Shown here: positions 51,420 through 60,031 of the stretch, in pieces
Position numbering within the stretch: position 1 is the stretch's first letter
Layout: each line of letters starts with the position of its first letter
Assembly: GCF_008630535.1 (NCBI RefSeq)
Contig: NZ_VWPH01000006.1
Span: forward strand, 434,001-498,000
Origin: Saccharopolyspora hirsuta
Lineage (GTDB): Bacteria > Actinomycetota > Actinomycetes > Mycobacteriales > Pseudonocardiaceae
Length of the DNA stretch: 64,000 nt
Direction: 5' to 3'
Notes under the pieces: generated by a model
Told to the model about the DNA's origin: nothing
The model's input: only the letters and a program-made list of their open reading frames with translations
The model's database searches: none
Position numbers and translations under genes: made by a program

Positions 51420-52070
51420 TCAGTCCGGCTGAGAGGACTGCGTTCGGGGCTCCGAGGTCTCCGGCGCGACCAGCGTGGCCACGGCGTCCTCGGCGACCCG
51501 CTGGGCCCCGGCGCACAGCTGGTCCACCGGCGACGGGGGTTGCGCGCCGTCGTCGCGGTAGAGGACGTCGAGGTGCTGGCCCTCGGCCACGTCCACCGCC
51601 ACGTTGCAGGACAGGTCCAGCCCCGGGGTCTTGATGACCAGCGCCGGGAACCCGCCGACCACCACCGGGGTGGCCTCCACCTGCGCGGTGTCGTCGGTCC
51701 ACACGCCCATGCCCTCGGTGGTGATCAGCGCCAGCCGGGCGCCCACCTTGGCGGTGGTGTTGCGGTAGCTGCAGGTCGCCGCGTTGCCGAACCCGGCTTC
51801 GGAGTCGGGCATCGGGTCGCGGTCGAAGCCGAGCTGGCTGCGCTGGGCGGGGGTGAGCAGCGTGCAGGCGGCGACGCCGTCGAGCCCGAGCTCGAAGGGC
51901 CGGGGCGGCGGTGGGGGCGGGGTGCTCGTCGTGGGCAGCGGCATGGGTGGCGGGGCCGCGGTGTCCGCGGTCGGCTGCGACTGCCACAGGCTGCATCCGG
52001 TGAGGGCGAGCGCGCTGACGGCGAGCAGCGCGCTCAGCCGCCGAGCCCCGGTGATCCGCGAGCTGTGCAT
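51420..52070 (-). CDS. DUF3558 lipoprotein
   Basis: Secreted lipoprotein of 216 aa: a signal peptide with the lipobox LTGC (Cys near residue 26), a Pro/Thr-rich linker, and a DUF3558 domain beginning CTLLTPAQRSQLGF with a conserved disulfide-type CSYRNT. DUF3558 lipoproteins are typical of Pseudonocardiaceae and mycobacteria and often sit beside EspG/PPE-like genes; function unknown. The ATG at 52070 is followed by a standard basic-hydrophobic signal. It lies 246 bp upstream of the PE-like gene, with a separate promoter likely between them. Confidence 0.82.
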   Translation of the reverse strand: MHSSRITGARRLSALLAVSALALTGCSLWQSQPTADTAAPPPMPLPTTSTPPPPPPRPFELGLDGVAACTLLTPAQRSQLGFDRDPMPDSEAGFGNAATCSYRNTTAKVGARLALITTEGMGVWTDDTAQVEATPVVVGGFPALVIKTPGLDLSCNVAVDVAEGQHLDVLYRDDGAQPPSPVDQLCAGAQRVAEDAVATLVAPETSEPRTQSSQPD

Positions 52071-52118
52071 GTCCTCACCGTAACGAAGCGTGGTCGGCGG
52101 CGAGGTGGTGTCGGGGGT

Positions 52119-52490
52119 TCAACGGCGCCAGGTGAACCAGAGCACGGCCACCAGCGGGATCAGCAGGACCAGCGCCGCCTGCCGGGCGACGATCAGCAGC
52201 AGGACCGCCAGCGCCGCCACGCCGACCGCGAGCGCGATCTTCACCGCGGCCGGGCGCGGAACGACCGCGGCCTGCGGCTCCGGGGCGCGCTCGGGGCGGG
52301 GTGCGGGCAGGTCGTCGAAGAGGGCTTCCAGCTCGGAGCGGAACCGCGCGGTGGCGACCTGGCGGCACCGCTCGTCGTACTCGCCCACGTCGAGCCGTCC
52401 GACGGCGAAGTGCTCGCCGAGCAGCCGCATCGCGAGTTCGCGCTCGGGATCGCCGATGCGGAGATCTCTGCCCCGCCGTCCCTTCTCCAC
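52119..52490 (-). CDS. DUF1707 SHOCT-like membrane protein
   Basis: Protein of 123 aa. The N-terminal DUF1707 domain (LRIGDPERELAMRLLGEH, then GRLDVGEYDERCRQV) is a short helical oligomerisation-type module, followed by a proline-rich linker and two close transmembrane helices near the C-terminus (about residues 84-120). Such proteins are common in actinomycetes and of unknown function. The start is the GTG at 52490. It ends 48 bp before the DUF3558 lipoprotein gene and may be co-transcribed with it. Confidence 0.8.
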   Translation of the reverse strand: MEKGRRGRDLRIGDPERELAMRLLGEHFAVGRLDVGEYDERCRQVATARFRSELEALFDDLPAPRPERAPEPQAAVVPRPAAVKIALAVGVAALAVLLLIVARQAALVLLIPLVAVLWFTWRR

Positions 52491-52565
52491 GCCCCCATCC
52501 TACGGTCGGCGGACCCCCGATCGAGCCGGGTGAGACGAGCGTTCCGGTGCTGTTCGGCGAAATGT

Positions 52566-52602
52566 CGAGGGGCGCCGCCGACTCGGTCGGCGACGCCCCT
52601 CG
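52566..52602 (-). terminator. terminator of the dicarboxylate symporter gene
   Basis: Arms of about 17 bases (52566-52582, 52586-52602, one mismatch) with a 3-base loop, nine bases past the symporter stop codon. Confidence 0.8.
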
Positions 52603-52611
52603 GGCAGGTCG

Positions 52612-53937
52612 TCAGGCGCGGGCGAGCTCGCGGTCGACCAGCGGGGTGCTCGGCTTGGCCAGCACCTCGTCGTCGAGCAGGCCCTCGCTGCGGGCGACCA
52701 CGGTCGGGACCACGATCTGGCCCGCGACGTTGGTGGCGGTGCGCATCATGTCCATGATCGGGTCCACCGCGTAGGCGATGGCGATGCCGGTGGCCACCAC
52801 CTCGGGCGGGAAGCCGAGCGCGGCGGTGGTCAGCGTGAGCATGGTGAACCAGCCGGTGACACCGGCGGTGGCGATCGAGCCGAACACCGCGACCGCGACG
52901 ATCGTCAGGTACTGCACCGGCCCGAGGCTGATGCCGAAGAGGTTCGCGATGAAGATCGAACCGACCGCCGGGTAGATCGCGGCGCAGCCGTCCATCTTGG
53001 TGGTGGTCGCCAGCGGCACCGCGAAGTTCGCGTAGGAGGCGGGCACGCCCAGGTCCTCGGTGGTCTGCCGGGTCAGCGGCAGGCTGGCGCTGGACGAGCG
53101 GGAGACGAACGCGAACTGCAGCACGTTCCACGACTTGGCGAAGAACCGGACCGGGCTGACCTTGGCGACCAGCGCGAGCAGCAGCGGGTAGACCACGAAC
53201 AGCACCAGCGCGCAGGCCACGTAGGTGGAGCCGATCAGCTTCAGCAGCGGCGCGAAGAACTCGTTGCCGTAGCTGGCGACGGCGTTGCCGATCAGGCCGA
53301 GGGTGCCGATCGGGGCGAGCCGGATGATCCAGCCCAGCACCCGCTGGATGACCTCGAAGGCGGCCTTGTTGAAGTCGACGAACGGCGCCGCCTTCTCGCC
53401 CAGGCTGTAGGTGGCGGCCCCGATGATCAGCGCGACGAACACCACCTGCAGCGTCTCGCCCTCGGCGAAGGCGCTGATCAGGTTGCTGGGCACCAGGCCG
53501 GTGATCAGGTCCAGCCAGGAGCCGTGGGTCTTCTCGCCGATGGACTGCAGCTTCTCCGGGTCGGGCTCGATGACCAGGCCGCGACCGGGCTGGAACAGCG
53601 TGCCGACGGCCAGGCCGATCAGCACCGCGATCAGCGAGGTGATGGCGAACCACAGCGCGGTCTTGCCGCCCAGGCGCGCCGCGACCCGCCCGCCGCCGAG
53701 ACCGCGGAGGCTGTTGATGCCCACCACGATCGCGGTGAAGATCAGCGGCAGCACGGTGAAGGTGAGCAGCTTGGTGAAGGTCGAGCCGATGGTGTCGAGC
53801 GTGGTGGCGAGCCAGTCGGCGCCGGTCTGCTTGGCGACGTAGCCGAGCAGCGCGCCGAGCACCAGCGACGCGATGACGGCGACGGCGAACAGCTTGGGGT
53901 TGAAGCGCAGGCGCGATCGCCCAGCAGTGGTGGACAC
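52612..53937 (-). CDS. dicarboxylate/amino acid:cation symporter (DAACS family)
   Basis: Membrane transporter of 441 aa of the glutamate/C4-dicarboxylate symporter family (DctA/GltP/GltT). About eight transmembrane helices and two re-entrant loops are present. The serine-rich loop reads SRSSSASLPLT and the substrate/cation motif is DGCAAIYPAVGSIFIANLFG. The late helix has AYAVDPIMDMMRTATNVAG, where the conserved Asp and Arg bind substrate. Arginine at that position is typical of acidic substrates. It stands alone between the DUF1707 and maf genes. Likely imports aspartate, glutamate or C4-dicarboxylates with Na+ or H+. Confidence 0.9.
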   Translation of the reverse strand: MSTTAGRSRLRFNPKLFAVAVIASLVLGALLGYVAKQTGADWLATTLDTIGSTFTKLLTFTVLPLIFTAIVVGINSLRGLGGGRVAARLGGKTALWFAITSLIAVLIGLAVGTLFQPGRGLVIEPDPEKLQSIGEKTHGSWLDLITGLVPSNLISAFAEGETLQVVFVALIIGAATYSLGEKAAPFVDFNKAAFEVIQRVLGWIIRLAPIGTLGLIGNAVASYGNEFFAPLLKLIGSTYVACALVLFVVYPLLLALVAKVSPVRFFAKSWNVLQFAFVSRSSSASLPLTRQTTEDLGVPASYANFAVPLATTTKMDGCAAIYPAVGSIFIANLFGISLGPVQYLTIVAVAVFGSIATAGVTGWFTMLTLTTAALGFPPEVVATGIAIAYAVDPIMDMMRTATNVAGQIVVPTVVARSEGLLDDEVLAKPSTPLVDRELARA

Positions 53938-54205
53938 AGGGGTCTCCCGGAGTCGCGGAGTGAGTTCGAAGGCAGTGCGGTTCGAGCGGCGCGCGACGAG
54001 GGCGCGCGATCAGGAAGCGGCGGTGCCGCGCTCGATCACAGACAGACGGAGCTGGCCTGCCGTCGCAGATCGACGTGCAGGCGCGAAGTCAGATACAGCC
54101 GTCGGAGGGTGCCCATCGCGAACATTTGTAACCAGCCGCGCGGCGAAACCCATCCAGGGGTAACCGAATTGTGTTCGTATTCACTCGGACGCTCGAAGTC
54201 CGACG

Positions 54206-54841
54206 TCACTCCGCGTTTGGCGAGCTCCAGAGCGTCACGACGCTGACGCCGACCTCGGCGAGCAGCTTGCGGGTGAGCGGCAGGCTGATCCCGAGCACGC
54301 TCGACGGATCGCCGTCGACGCCCTCGATGAACCAGCCGCCGAAGCCTTCGAGGGTGAAGCCGCCCGCCACGTGCAGCGGCTCGCCGGTCGCCAGGTAGGC
54401 CTCCAGCTCGGCCTCGCTGGGCTCGCCGAAGCGAACCGTGGTCCCGAGGTGCCCCTTGGCGCGCGCGGTGACCTCACCGCCTTCGAGGCGGACGATCGCG
54501 TGCCCGGTCAGCAGCTCGCCGCTGCTCCCGGAGTTCTGCGCCCACCGCTTGGCCGCCGCTTCGCGGGTGCCGGGCTTGCCGACGATCTCGCCGTGCGCCA
54601 TCAGCAGCATCGAGTCGCAGCCGACGACCACCGCGTCGGGCTCCTCGGCGCCGATCTCGGCGGCCACCGCATCGGCCTTGGCCTGCGCCAGCGCGGTGAC
54701 CAGCTCGGTCGGCGCGGGGTCGCCCAGCGAGGCGGTCACCGCGTCCTCGTCGACGCCGGAAACCCGCACCAGCGGGTCGATCCCCGCCGAGCGCAGCACC
54801 GACAAGCGAGCGGATGACGCGGAAGCAAGCACGAAGCGCAC
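54206..54841 (-). CDS. maf: Maf family nucleotide pyrophosphatase
   Basis: House-cleaning nucleotide pyrophosphatase of 211 aa, hydrolysing non-canonical or modified nucleoside triphosphates. The N-terminal LASASSARLSVLRSAGI (residues 4-20) is the Maf signature, with VGCDSMLL (catalytic Asp) and KPGTREAAAKRW following. The start is the GTG at 54841. In mycobacteria maf sits beside accE-accD5, which are not here; a set of secreted enzymes lies upstream instead. The C-terminus (VTLWSS) is complete. Confidence 0.9.
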   Translation of the reverse strand: MRFVLASASSARLSVLRSAGIDPLVRVSGVDEDAVTASLGDPAPTELVTALAQAKADAVAAEIGAEEPDAVVVGCDSMLLMAHGEIVGKPGTREAAAKRWAQNSGSSGELLTGHAIVRLEGGEVTARAKGHLGTTVRFGEPSEAELEAYLATGEPLHVAGGFTLEGFGGWFIEGVDGDPSSVLGISLPLTRKLLAEVGVSVVTLWSSPNAE

Positions 54842-55287
54842 GCCGCCGATGGTAGAGACCGCCCGGACAGGTGCCCGCACCCCGCCGCGATTTCCGCGGA
54901 AATCGCCGAGCTGGCGGTCCGCGGCGAAGCGGAGGTGCCGTCGCCGGTTGCCGGGGGATCACCCCTCTCGGCCTACGGGCGGTGCTGCTGCTGGCGGAAG
55001 GCTGGGGCGAAAGCAGTTGGCATGGCGGAATTTTCGCGCTCAGGATGCTCCGAAAGGTGGTGTCCGATTCGCGGGTCGACTCCTTAATGTCCTCCTACGC
55101 GAATCGCCGCACCCCGAGCGGCCGGTTCACCCCCCTTCCACTCCTCGCCGTCCCGGGTCGCCGGGCGGCGCCACTCGCACCACCTCACCCCCGGCAGCGG
55201 GTGCCGGGGCTCCACGCTCCCGCGCACCGCGGCCGGACCGGTCCTGCGCGGGTGATCCCTGCCCAATTCGGATCGAGGGAGACGACC
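54842..55287. other. intergenic region between maf and the protease gene
   Basis: No credible gene in 446 bp, although an open frame continues upstream of the protease. It contains a perfect family palindrome GCGATTTC-N4-GAAATCGC at 54887-54906 and should hold the divergent maf and protease promoters; AT-richer segments occur at 55018-55035 and 55080-55105. Confidence 0.5.
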
Positions 55288-56433
55288 ATGAGTCGGAGCA
55301 GAACCACCCGGTTGCTGGGTGCGGCCGTGCTGGCGGCGGGCACCCTCGCCGCGCTGGCGGTGCCGTCGACCGCCGCACCGGCGTCGGAACAGGCGGCACC
55401 GGAGTTGCTCGCCGCGATGCAGCGGGACTTCGGCCTGACCGCGCAGCAGGCGAAGGACCGGCTGGCGCGGGAAGCCGATGCCATCGAGCTGGACGAGGCG
55501 GTGCGCGGGAGCGCGGGCGAGTCCTTCGCCGGTTCCTACTTCGACGCCGCGCGCGGCAAGCTCGTCGTCGCGGTGACCGACGGACGTGCGGCGGAAGCGG
55601 CGCGCGGTGCCGGGGCGGACGCCGTGGTGGTGTCCAACTCGGCGCGGGAGCTGGACGCCGCGAAGTCCGCTCTGGACGCGATGGAGGCGTCCGCGCCGCA
55701 GTCCGTCACCGGCTGGTACGTGGACGTGCGGTCCAACTCGGTCGTCGTGTCGGTCGACCGCACGCGGCGGGACGCGGCCACCGAGGGCTTCCTCGCCCGG
55801 GCCCGCGGCGTCGACGACTCGGTGCGGGTGGAAGAGGTCGCCGAGTCGCCGCGGACCTTCTACGACCTGGTCGGCGGGGACGCCTACTACATGGGCGGGC
55901 GCTGCTCGGTGGGCTTCTCGGTGCGCACCGCGTCCGGTGGTGCGGGCATGGTCACCGCCGGGCACTGCGGCCGTCCGGGGACCGCGGTCTCCGGGTACAA
56001 CCAGGTCTCGATGGGCACGTTCCAGGGCTCGTCGTTCCCCGGCAACGACTACGCGTGGGTCTCGGCCAACTCCAGCTGGACGCCGCGCGCGGCGGTCAAC
56101 ATGTACAACGGCAGCACCCGCGCGGTCTCCGGCGCGTCGGTGGCCCCGGTCGGGTCGTCGATCTGCCGGTCGGGTTCGACGACCGGCTGGCACTGCGGAT
56201 CGGTGCAGGCGATGAACCAGACCGTGCGCTACGCCGAGGGCACGGTGTACGGGCTGACCCGCACCAACGTCTGCGCGGAGCCGGGCGACTCGGGCGGCTC
56301 GTTCATCAGCGGCACCCAGGCCCAGGGCATGACCTCGGGCGGTTCCGGCAACTGCAGCTCCGGCGGCACGACCTACTTCCAGCCGGTGCAGGAGGCGCTC
56401 AACGCCTACGGACTCCGCCTGGTGACGGGCTGA
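55288..56433 (+). CDS. secreted S1 serine protease (streptogrisin / alpha-lytic type)
   Basis: Extracellular chymotrypsin-fold protease of 381 aa made as a pre-pro-enzyme. It has a signal peptide (residues 1 to about 30), a pro-region of the alpha-lytic type (about 35-195, with GSYFDAARGKLVVAVTD and GWYVDVRSNSVVVSV), and then the mature protease. The triad is visible as His in TAGHC, Asp in GNDYAWV and Ser in GDSGGS. Cysteines fit the usual disulfides. There is no C-terminal binding domain. The ATG has GAGGGAG about seven bases upstream. It fits protein scavenging and sits in a cluster of secreted enzymes. Confidence 0.92.
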   Translation: MSRSRTTRLLGAAVLAAGTLAALAVPSTAAPASEQAAPELLAAMQRDFGLTAQQAKDRLAREADAIELDEAVRGSAGESFAGSYFDAARGKLVVAVTDGRAAEAARGAGADAVVVSNSARELDAAKSALDAMEASAPQSVTGWYVDVRSNSVVVSVDRTRRDAATEGFLARARGVDDSVRVEEVAESPRTFYDLVGGDAYYMGGRCSVGFSVRTASGGAGMVTAGHCGRPGTAVSGYNQVSMGTFQGSSFPGNDYAWVSANSSWTPRAAVNMYNGSTRAVSGASVAPVGSSICRSGSTTGWHCGSVQAMNQTVRYAEGTVYGLTRTNVCAEPGDSGGSFISGTQAQGMTSGGSGNCSSGGTTYFQPVQEALNAYGLRLVTG

Positions 56434-56447
56434 TCTGCTGAAGCGGT

Positions 56448-56485
56448 GGCACGTGAGCGCTCGGTGCCCGGAGCGCTCACGTGCC
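56448..56485 (+). terminator. terminator of the protease gene
   Basis: Perfect 15-bp arms (56448-56462, 56471-56485) with an 8-base loop, 14 bp after the stop codon. The stem contains CGTGAGCGC, as in the hairpins at 1217 and 10697. Confidence 0.8.
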
Positions 56486-56588
56486 CCGTCCACAGTGGAT
56501 TCCGCTTGCTGCGGTTCGGGTGACTCCTCTGGACACCGGCCGCCGGCGTCCGGTAGATCTGGCCTTCCGCCGCCGGAAGGGAAGGATC

Positions 56589-57302
56589 ATGGTCGGGAGA
56601 ACTCCCGCCGTGGCCCTGTTGGCGGCGATGCTCCTGGTGGCGTCGGCGCCCTCGGCCTCCGCGGCGGTCATGTGGGACGGCGATGCCTCGCACGGCACCG
56701 GGGTGTTCGCGCACATCGGATCGGAGTGCGCCGATCCGGGCAGCGTCACCGCCGTCGACGATCCGGAGCACGGCGCGGTGTGGCGCTACGACAAACCGGC
56801 CGGGCTGCGGCGGTGCGAGAGCCGGGGCATCTCGATCGACGGCCAGGAGTACGACTTCCAGAACGGCTCGACCTACTACCTCGGCTGGCGCAGCAAGCTG
56901 TCCAGCACGGTGGACAACAACGCCACCTTCCAGTGGAAGTCCTACGGCAGCCACGTGCAGAACTACCCGGTCGTCCTCAAGGTGATCGACGGCAAGCTCT
57001 CGCTGCTGCAGCGCCAGCCGGACGAGACCCGGATCATCTGGGAGAGCCCGATCCGGGCGGGCGAGTGGCACAGCATCGTCCTCGGGCTGCACCTGTCCGA
57101 CGAGATCACCGGCGGGTGGGTCGAGCTCTGGTTCAACGGCGAGCAGCAGACGTTCAGCGACGGCTCGCAGCGCTGGGCGTGCCGCACCTTCGACAGCGAG
57201 AACCACCCGAAGTGGGGCGTCTACGGCGCCGAGGGCGACGACGTGGTCAACGAGATCGACGCGCTGAAGATCGGCACCGAGTACGCCGACGTCGCGCCCT
57301 GA
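56589..57302 (+). CDS. secreted polysaccharide lyase-like (heparin lyase I / PL20-type jelly roll) protein
   Basis: Extracellular protein of 237 aa with a signal peptide ending near residue 25 (SASA). The remainder has beta-jelly-roll features of heparin-lyase-I-like and glucuronan-lyase-like families: YYLGWRSKLSS, FQWKSYGSHVQNYPVVLK (residues about 114-131), EWHSIVLGLHLSDE, GWVELWFNGEQ and KWGVYGA. The Lys/His-rich QWKSYG.H strand is where catalytic residues lie in related lyases. The substrate is not known. The ATG has AAGGGAAGGA upstream. It belongs to the island of three secreted degradative enzymes. Confidence 0.72.
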   Translation: MVGRTPAVALLAAMLLVASAPSASAAVMWDGDASHGTGVFAHIGSECADPGSVTAVDDPEHGAVWRYDKPAGLRRCESRGISIDGQEYDFQNGSTYYLGWRSKLSSTVDNNATFQWKSYGSHVQNYPVVLKVIDGKLSLLQRQPDETRIIWESPIRAGEWHSIVLGLHLSDEITGGWVELWFNGEQQTFSDGSQRWACRTFDSENHPKWGVYGAEGDDVVNEIDALKIGTEYADVAP

Positions 57303-57306
57303 CCGG

Positions 57307-57338
57307 GTGGGGGCGATTTCGCGCGAAATCGCCCCCAC
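57307..57338. terminator. bidirectional terminator
   Basis: Perfect 14-bp arms (57307-57320, 57325-57338) and a 4-base GCGC loop between two convergent genes. The core GCGATTTC-N4-GAAATCGC makes it a member of the palindrome family. Confidence 0.85.
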
Positions 57339-57343
57339 CACCG

Positions 57344-59257
57344 TCAGCTGCCGGGCAGGACGTCCCGGTTGAGCTGGACGTCCGGGCGCGGCGGGACGCG
57401 GTCCGGTCGGACGCTCGGCTTGTCCGTCCCCGCCGCGGCCACCGCGGGCAGGTCGCCGATGACCGGGAGCGTCACCGAGGTCGCGCTCAGGTCCAGGCCG
57501 ATCTGGCCGGGCTGGCGCGGGGCGACGATGAACGCGCTGTCCGTGCCGCCGATGATCAGCGCCAACCGGTGCCCGGCGGGCACCACGTGGTCGGTGGTGG
57601 CCAGCCGGAAGGTCATCGTCTGCGGCTCGCCCGGCTCCAGCGGCCGCTCCTCGGACAGCGACTCGTGGTTGGCCAGGTCGGCCCAGCCGCGCGCGATGAT
57701 CTCGAAGTCCACGTCGGTCGTGGTCGCCTCGGTGTCGAAGTAGCAGGCGTCGTCGCCGGGCCGGTTCTCGCCCCAGCACGACTCGGTCTGCAGAGTGCGG
57801 ATTCCCTCGCCCTGCCCCAGGTAGTCGCGGGTGGCGGCGGGACCGTAGTCGACGAGCATCGCGGACAGGTGCGCCGTCGGGGTGCTCGGCGTGGCGGTGA
57901 CGGTGACCGAACCCGTCCCGGCCACCCGCACGTCAGCGCCCAGCGGCGCGGTGCTGAACAGCGCGCGGGCCGGTGACGGCTGGTCGGGGTTCGCCGCCCA
58001 GTCGTACTCGTCCAGCGACGGGTCGTCGGTGAACGTCGCGGTGCCGCTCCCCGGCTGCGTCCCGAGACCGTCCTCGCGGGGGTGGAGCACGACGTCCCGG
58101 GCCAGCTCACCGGACCAGGTCGGCTCGTCGGCCCAGACGTCGGGCGCGCGTTCGACGCTGGCCGCGGGCTCCCGCTCGATCCCGTTGTCCACGCCGAGCA
58201 GCCAGTGGTCGAACCAGCGGTGCAGGGTGTCGACCCACTCGGCGCGCCGGAAGTCGAACGGGTCGACGTGCCCGGTCTGGCTCAGCCACAGCTTGCGCGG
58301 CACGTCGCGCTCGGCCAGCGCGTCCCACCACTGCCCGAGGTGGAGCGTCTTGACGTTGAGGTCGCCGAGGCCGTGCACCGCGAACACGCTCGCGGTCACC
58401 CGGCTCGCGTCCGGCACGTAGTCCCGCTCCGTCCACATCGGAGTGACGTCGCCGTTGGCCGGGGAGCCGTCGTCGAGCTCCTGCTTGGCCGGGCCGCAGT
58501 CCGGGCGGCCGCCCTCCTCGACGGTGCGGGCCAGCCCGGACGGGTCGAAGCCGAAGGACACGCCGTCCGAGCGGTAGTAGTCGTACCAGGAGCTGATCGC
58601 GCCGATCGGCACGATGGTCCGCAACCCCTCCACGCCGGTCGCGGCCACGCCGTTGGCGATGGTGCCGTCGTAGGACTTGCCGATCATGCCGACGTCACCG
58701 GTCGACCAACCCGCGTCGACCCGGCCGCCGCCCGAAGGAGCGTCGAAACCGGGAGCACGGCCGTTCAACCAGTCGACCACGGCCTTGGCCGAGGTGATGT
58801 CGGACGGCCCGCCGACGTCCACGCAACCTTCGGATCGGTTGGTGCCGGACAGGTCGACCAGCACGGTCGCGTACCCGCGCGGCACGAAGTAGTTGTCGTA
58901 GAACTGCGGAAACCCGACGGGCCGCCCCTGCTCGTCGTAGGTCTTCAGCTCGCTCTCGTTGCCCCGCCCGCAGCACGAGTAGTACGGACTGGCATCCATG
59001 ATCACCGGAACTGGCTGGTCGGTGCCCGAAGGCCGGACGATGTCGGCGGCAACCCGGTCGACCACCCCGTCCCCGTCCCCGTCCAACCCGGTCTCCACCC
59101 ACACCGTCTCCCGCACCGGATCAGCGCTGAACACGGGCTGGCTCCGCCCATCCCTGACCTGCTCAGGTGCCTGAGCGGTCGCCACCCCCGGCGCGACCCC
59201 GGACACCACCAGCGCTGCGCACGGCAACGCCCACCAACGTCTCCGCAACGTGCCCAC
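57344..59257 (-). CDS. secreted CocE/NonD-type hydrolase (X-Pro dipeptidyl-peptidase, S15)
   Basis: Extracellular serine hydrolase of 637 aa. After a signal peptide (to about residue 29, AQA) comes an alpha/beta-hydrolase domain with the nucleophile in GKSYDGTIA, the acid in AVHGLGDLNVK and the base in TGHVDP. The C-terminal jelly-roll domain of the X-Pro dipeptidyl-peptidase/CocE family follows (about 390-600). It would remove X-Pro dipeptides from peptides released by the neighbouring protease. The GTG at 59257 gives the full frame, but a TTG at 59248 is better spaced from GGAGGTGG. Convergent with the lyase-like gene. Confidence 0.87.
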   Translation of the reverse strand: MGTLRRRWWALPCAALVVSGVAPGVATAQAPEQVRDGRSQPVFSADPVRETVWVETGLDGDGDGVVDRVAADIVRPSGTDQPVPVIMDASPYYSCCGRGNESELKTYDEQGRPVGFPQFYDNYFVPRGYATVLVDLSGTNRSEGCVDVGGPSDITSAKAVVDWLNGRAPGFDAPSGGGRVDAGWSTGDVGMIGKSYDGTIANGVAATGVEGLRTIVPIGAISSWYDYYRSDGVSFGFDPSGLARTVEEGGRPDCGPAKQELDDGSPANGDVTPMWTERDYVPDASRVTASVFAVHGLGDLNVKTLHLGQWWDALAERDVPRKLWLSQTGHVDPFDFRRAEWVDTLHRWFDHWLLGVDNGIEREPAASVERAPDVWADEPTWSGELARDVVLHPREDGLGTQPGSGTATFTDDPSLDEYDWAANPDQPSPARALFSTAPLGADVRVAGTGSVTVTATPSTPTAHLSAMLVDYGPAATRDYLGQGEGIRTLQTESCWGENRPGDDACYFDTEATTTDVDFEIIARGWADLANHESLSEERPLEPGEPQTMTFRLATTDHVVPAGHRLALIIGGTDSAFIVAPRQPGQIGLDLSATSVTLPVIGDLPAVAAAGTDKPSVRPDRVPPRPDVQLNRDVLPGS

Positions 59258-59636
59258 CTCCGAGAACTCTCGAAGGCAAGCTACGAACCAAGATCACCAA
59301 CCAAAACAGCCGAAAGTGTGCCCAGCCGCCACCACAACCGAACCCCCGGGTGCCGAACCTCACGCGATTTCGATTGAAATCGCCCCACCACCCCAACCGC
59401 AGGATTCCCCGAAACCGACGGCGATTTCGATTGAAATCGCTGCACACCCCAACGCAACCACCCACCGCTTCGAACCCAAACCCAACCCCGTGCCCGACGG
59501 CACCCCTCCCCACCAACCCCACCCCGGTATCACCACTGGTCGCCTGGCGGTGGCCCAGTCCCGGCCGACAGTCACGACCGATCGCCCGCCTTGTGGACGC
59601 GGCAGAAGAGCCGGAGAAGCTCCGGAATAGCGGGTT
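59258..59636. other. intergenic region holding repeat copy A
   Basis: No gene. It contains the 213-bp inverted-repeat copy at 59331-59543. Long open frames here on both strands are produced by repeat composition and also occur in the other copy. Confidence 0.6.
59331..59543 (-). repeat. 213-bp inverted repeat, copy A
   Basis: The reverse complement matches 63118-63330 with only 4 differences in 213 bases (about 98%). It contains two 20-bp palindromes of the GCGATTTC-N4-GAAATCGC family (59364-59383, 59421-59440). The two copies face each other across 3.57 kb that carry five genes. Confidence 0.9.
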
Positions 59637-59957
59637 TTAGACCGACACCGCCTCGGTGAGCACTTCGTCCCGGATCCGTTCCTTCAACCCGTTCGGGGTC
59701 ACGACCTGGGTGAAGACGTTGAGCAGTTCTTCGACGTCGAGCGCGAATCCGGACATGTCCCACAGGCTCGTGCCCCGAGCGACGTCGATCAGCAGGTCCA
59801 GGTCGCTGTCGTCGTCGGCTTCGCCGCGGGCGACGGAGCCGAACACGCGGACGTTGCTGACGCCGTACTTCTCCGCGATCCGGTAGATCTCGTCGCGGTG
59901 CGCGCGGACCTCGTCGAGGGTGATCCGCCGGTGCGGCGCGTCGATGACCGAGGTCAT
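59637..59957 (-). CDS. minimal nucleotidyltransferase (MNT antitoxin-type)
   Basis: Protein of 106 aa with the nucleotidyltransferase signature GSVARGEADDDSDLDLLID (about residues 40-58), that is GSxARG-x7-DxD, the hallmark of MntA-type enzymes that AMPylate HEPN toxins. The third acidic residue expected on a later strand is not obvious to me. The HEPN (DUF86) partner usually encoded next door is absent: downstream is repeat DNA and the divergent neighbour is birA. It may be an orphan antitoxin or remnant of a system broken by the inverted-repeat insertion. Confidence 0.78.
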   Translation of the reverse strand: MTSVIDAPHRRITLDEVRAHRDEIYRIAEKYGVSNVRVFGSVARGEADDDSDLDLLIDVARGTSLWDMSGFALDVEELLNVFTQVVTPNGLKERIRDEVLTEAVSV

Positions 59958-60031
59958 GGCTCCTCCTCCCTGCTGACGCCATCATCCCAGCTCCTCCGGA
60001 GGGCGGTCCAGTCGCGGCATAGGCTGGGGGC

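Noticed and set aside
59163-59522. Open frame on the - strand, with a near-identical frame at 63073-63564 on the + strand
   Set aside because: Similarity comes from the 213-bp inverted repeat. The frames end differently in each copy and have no family features.
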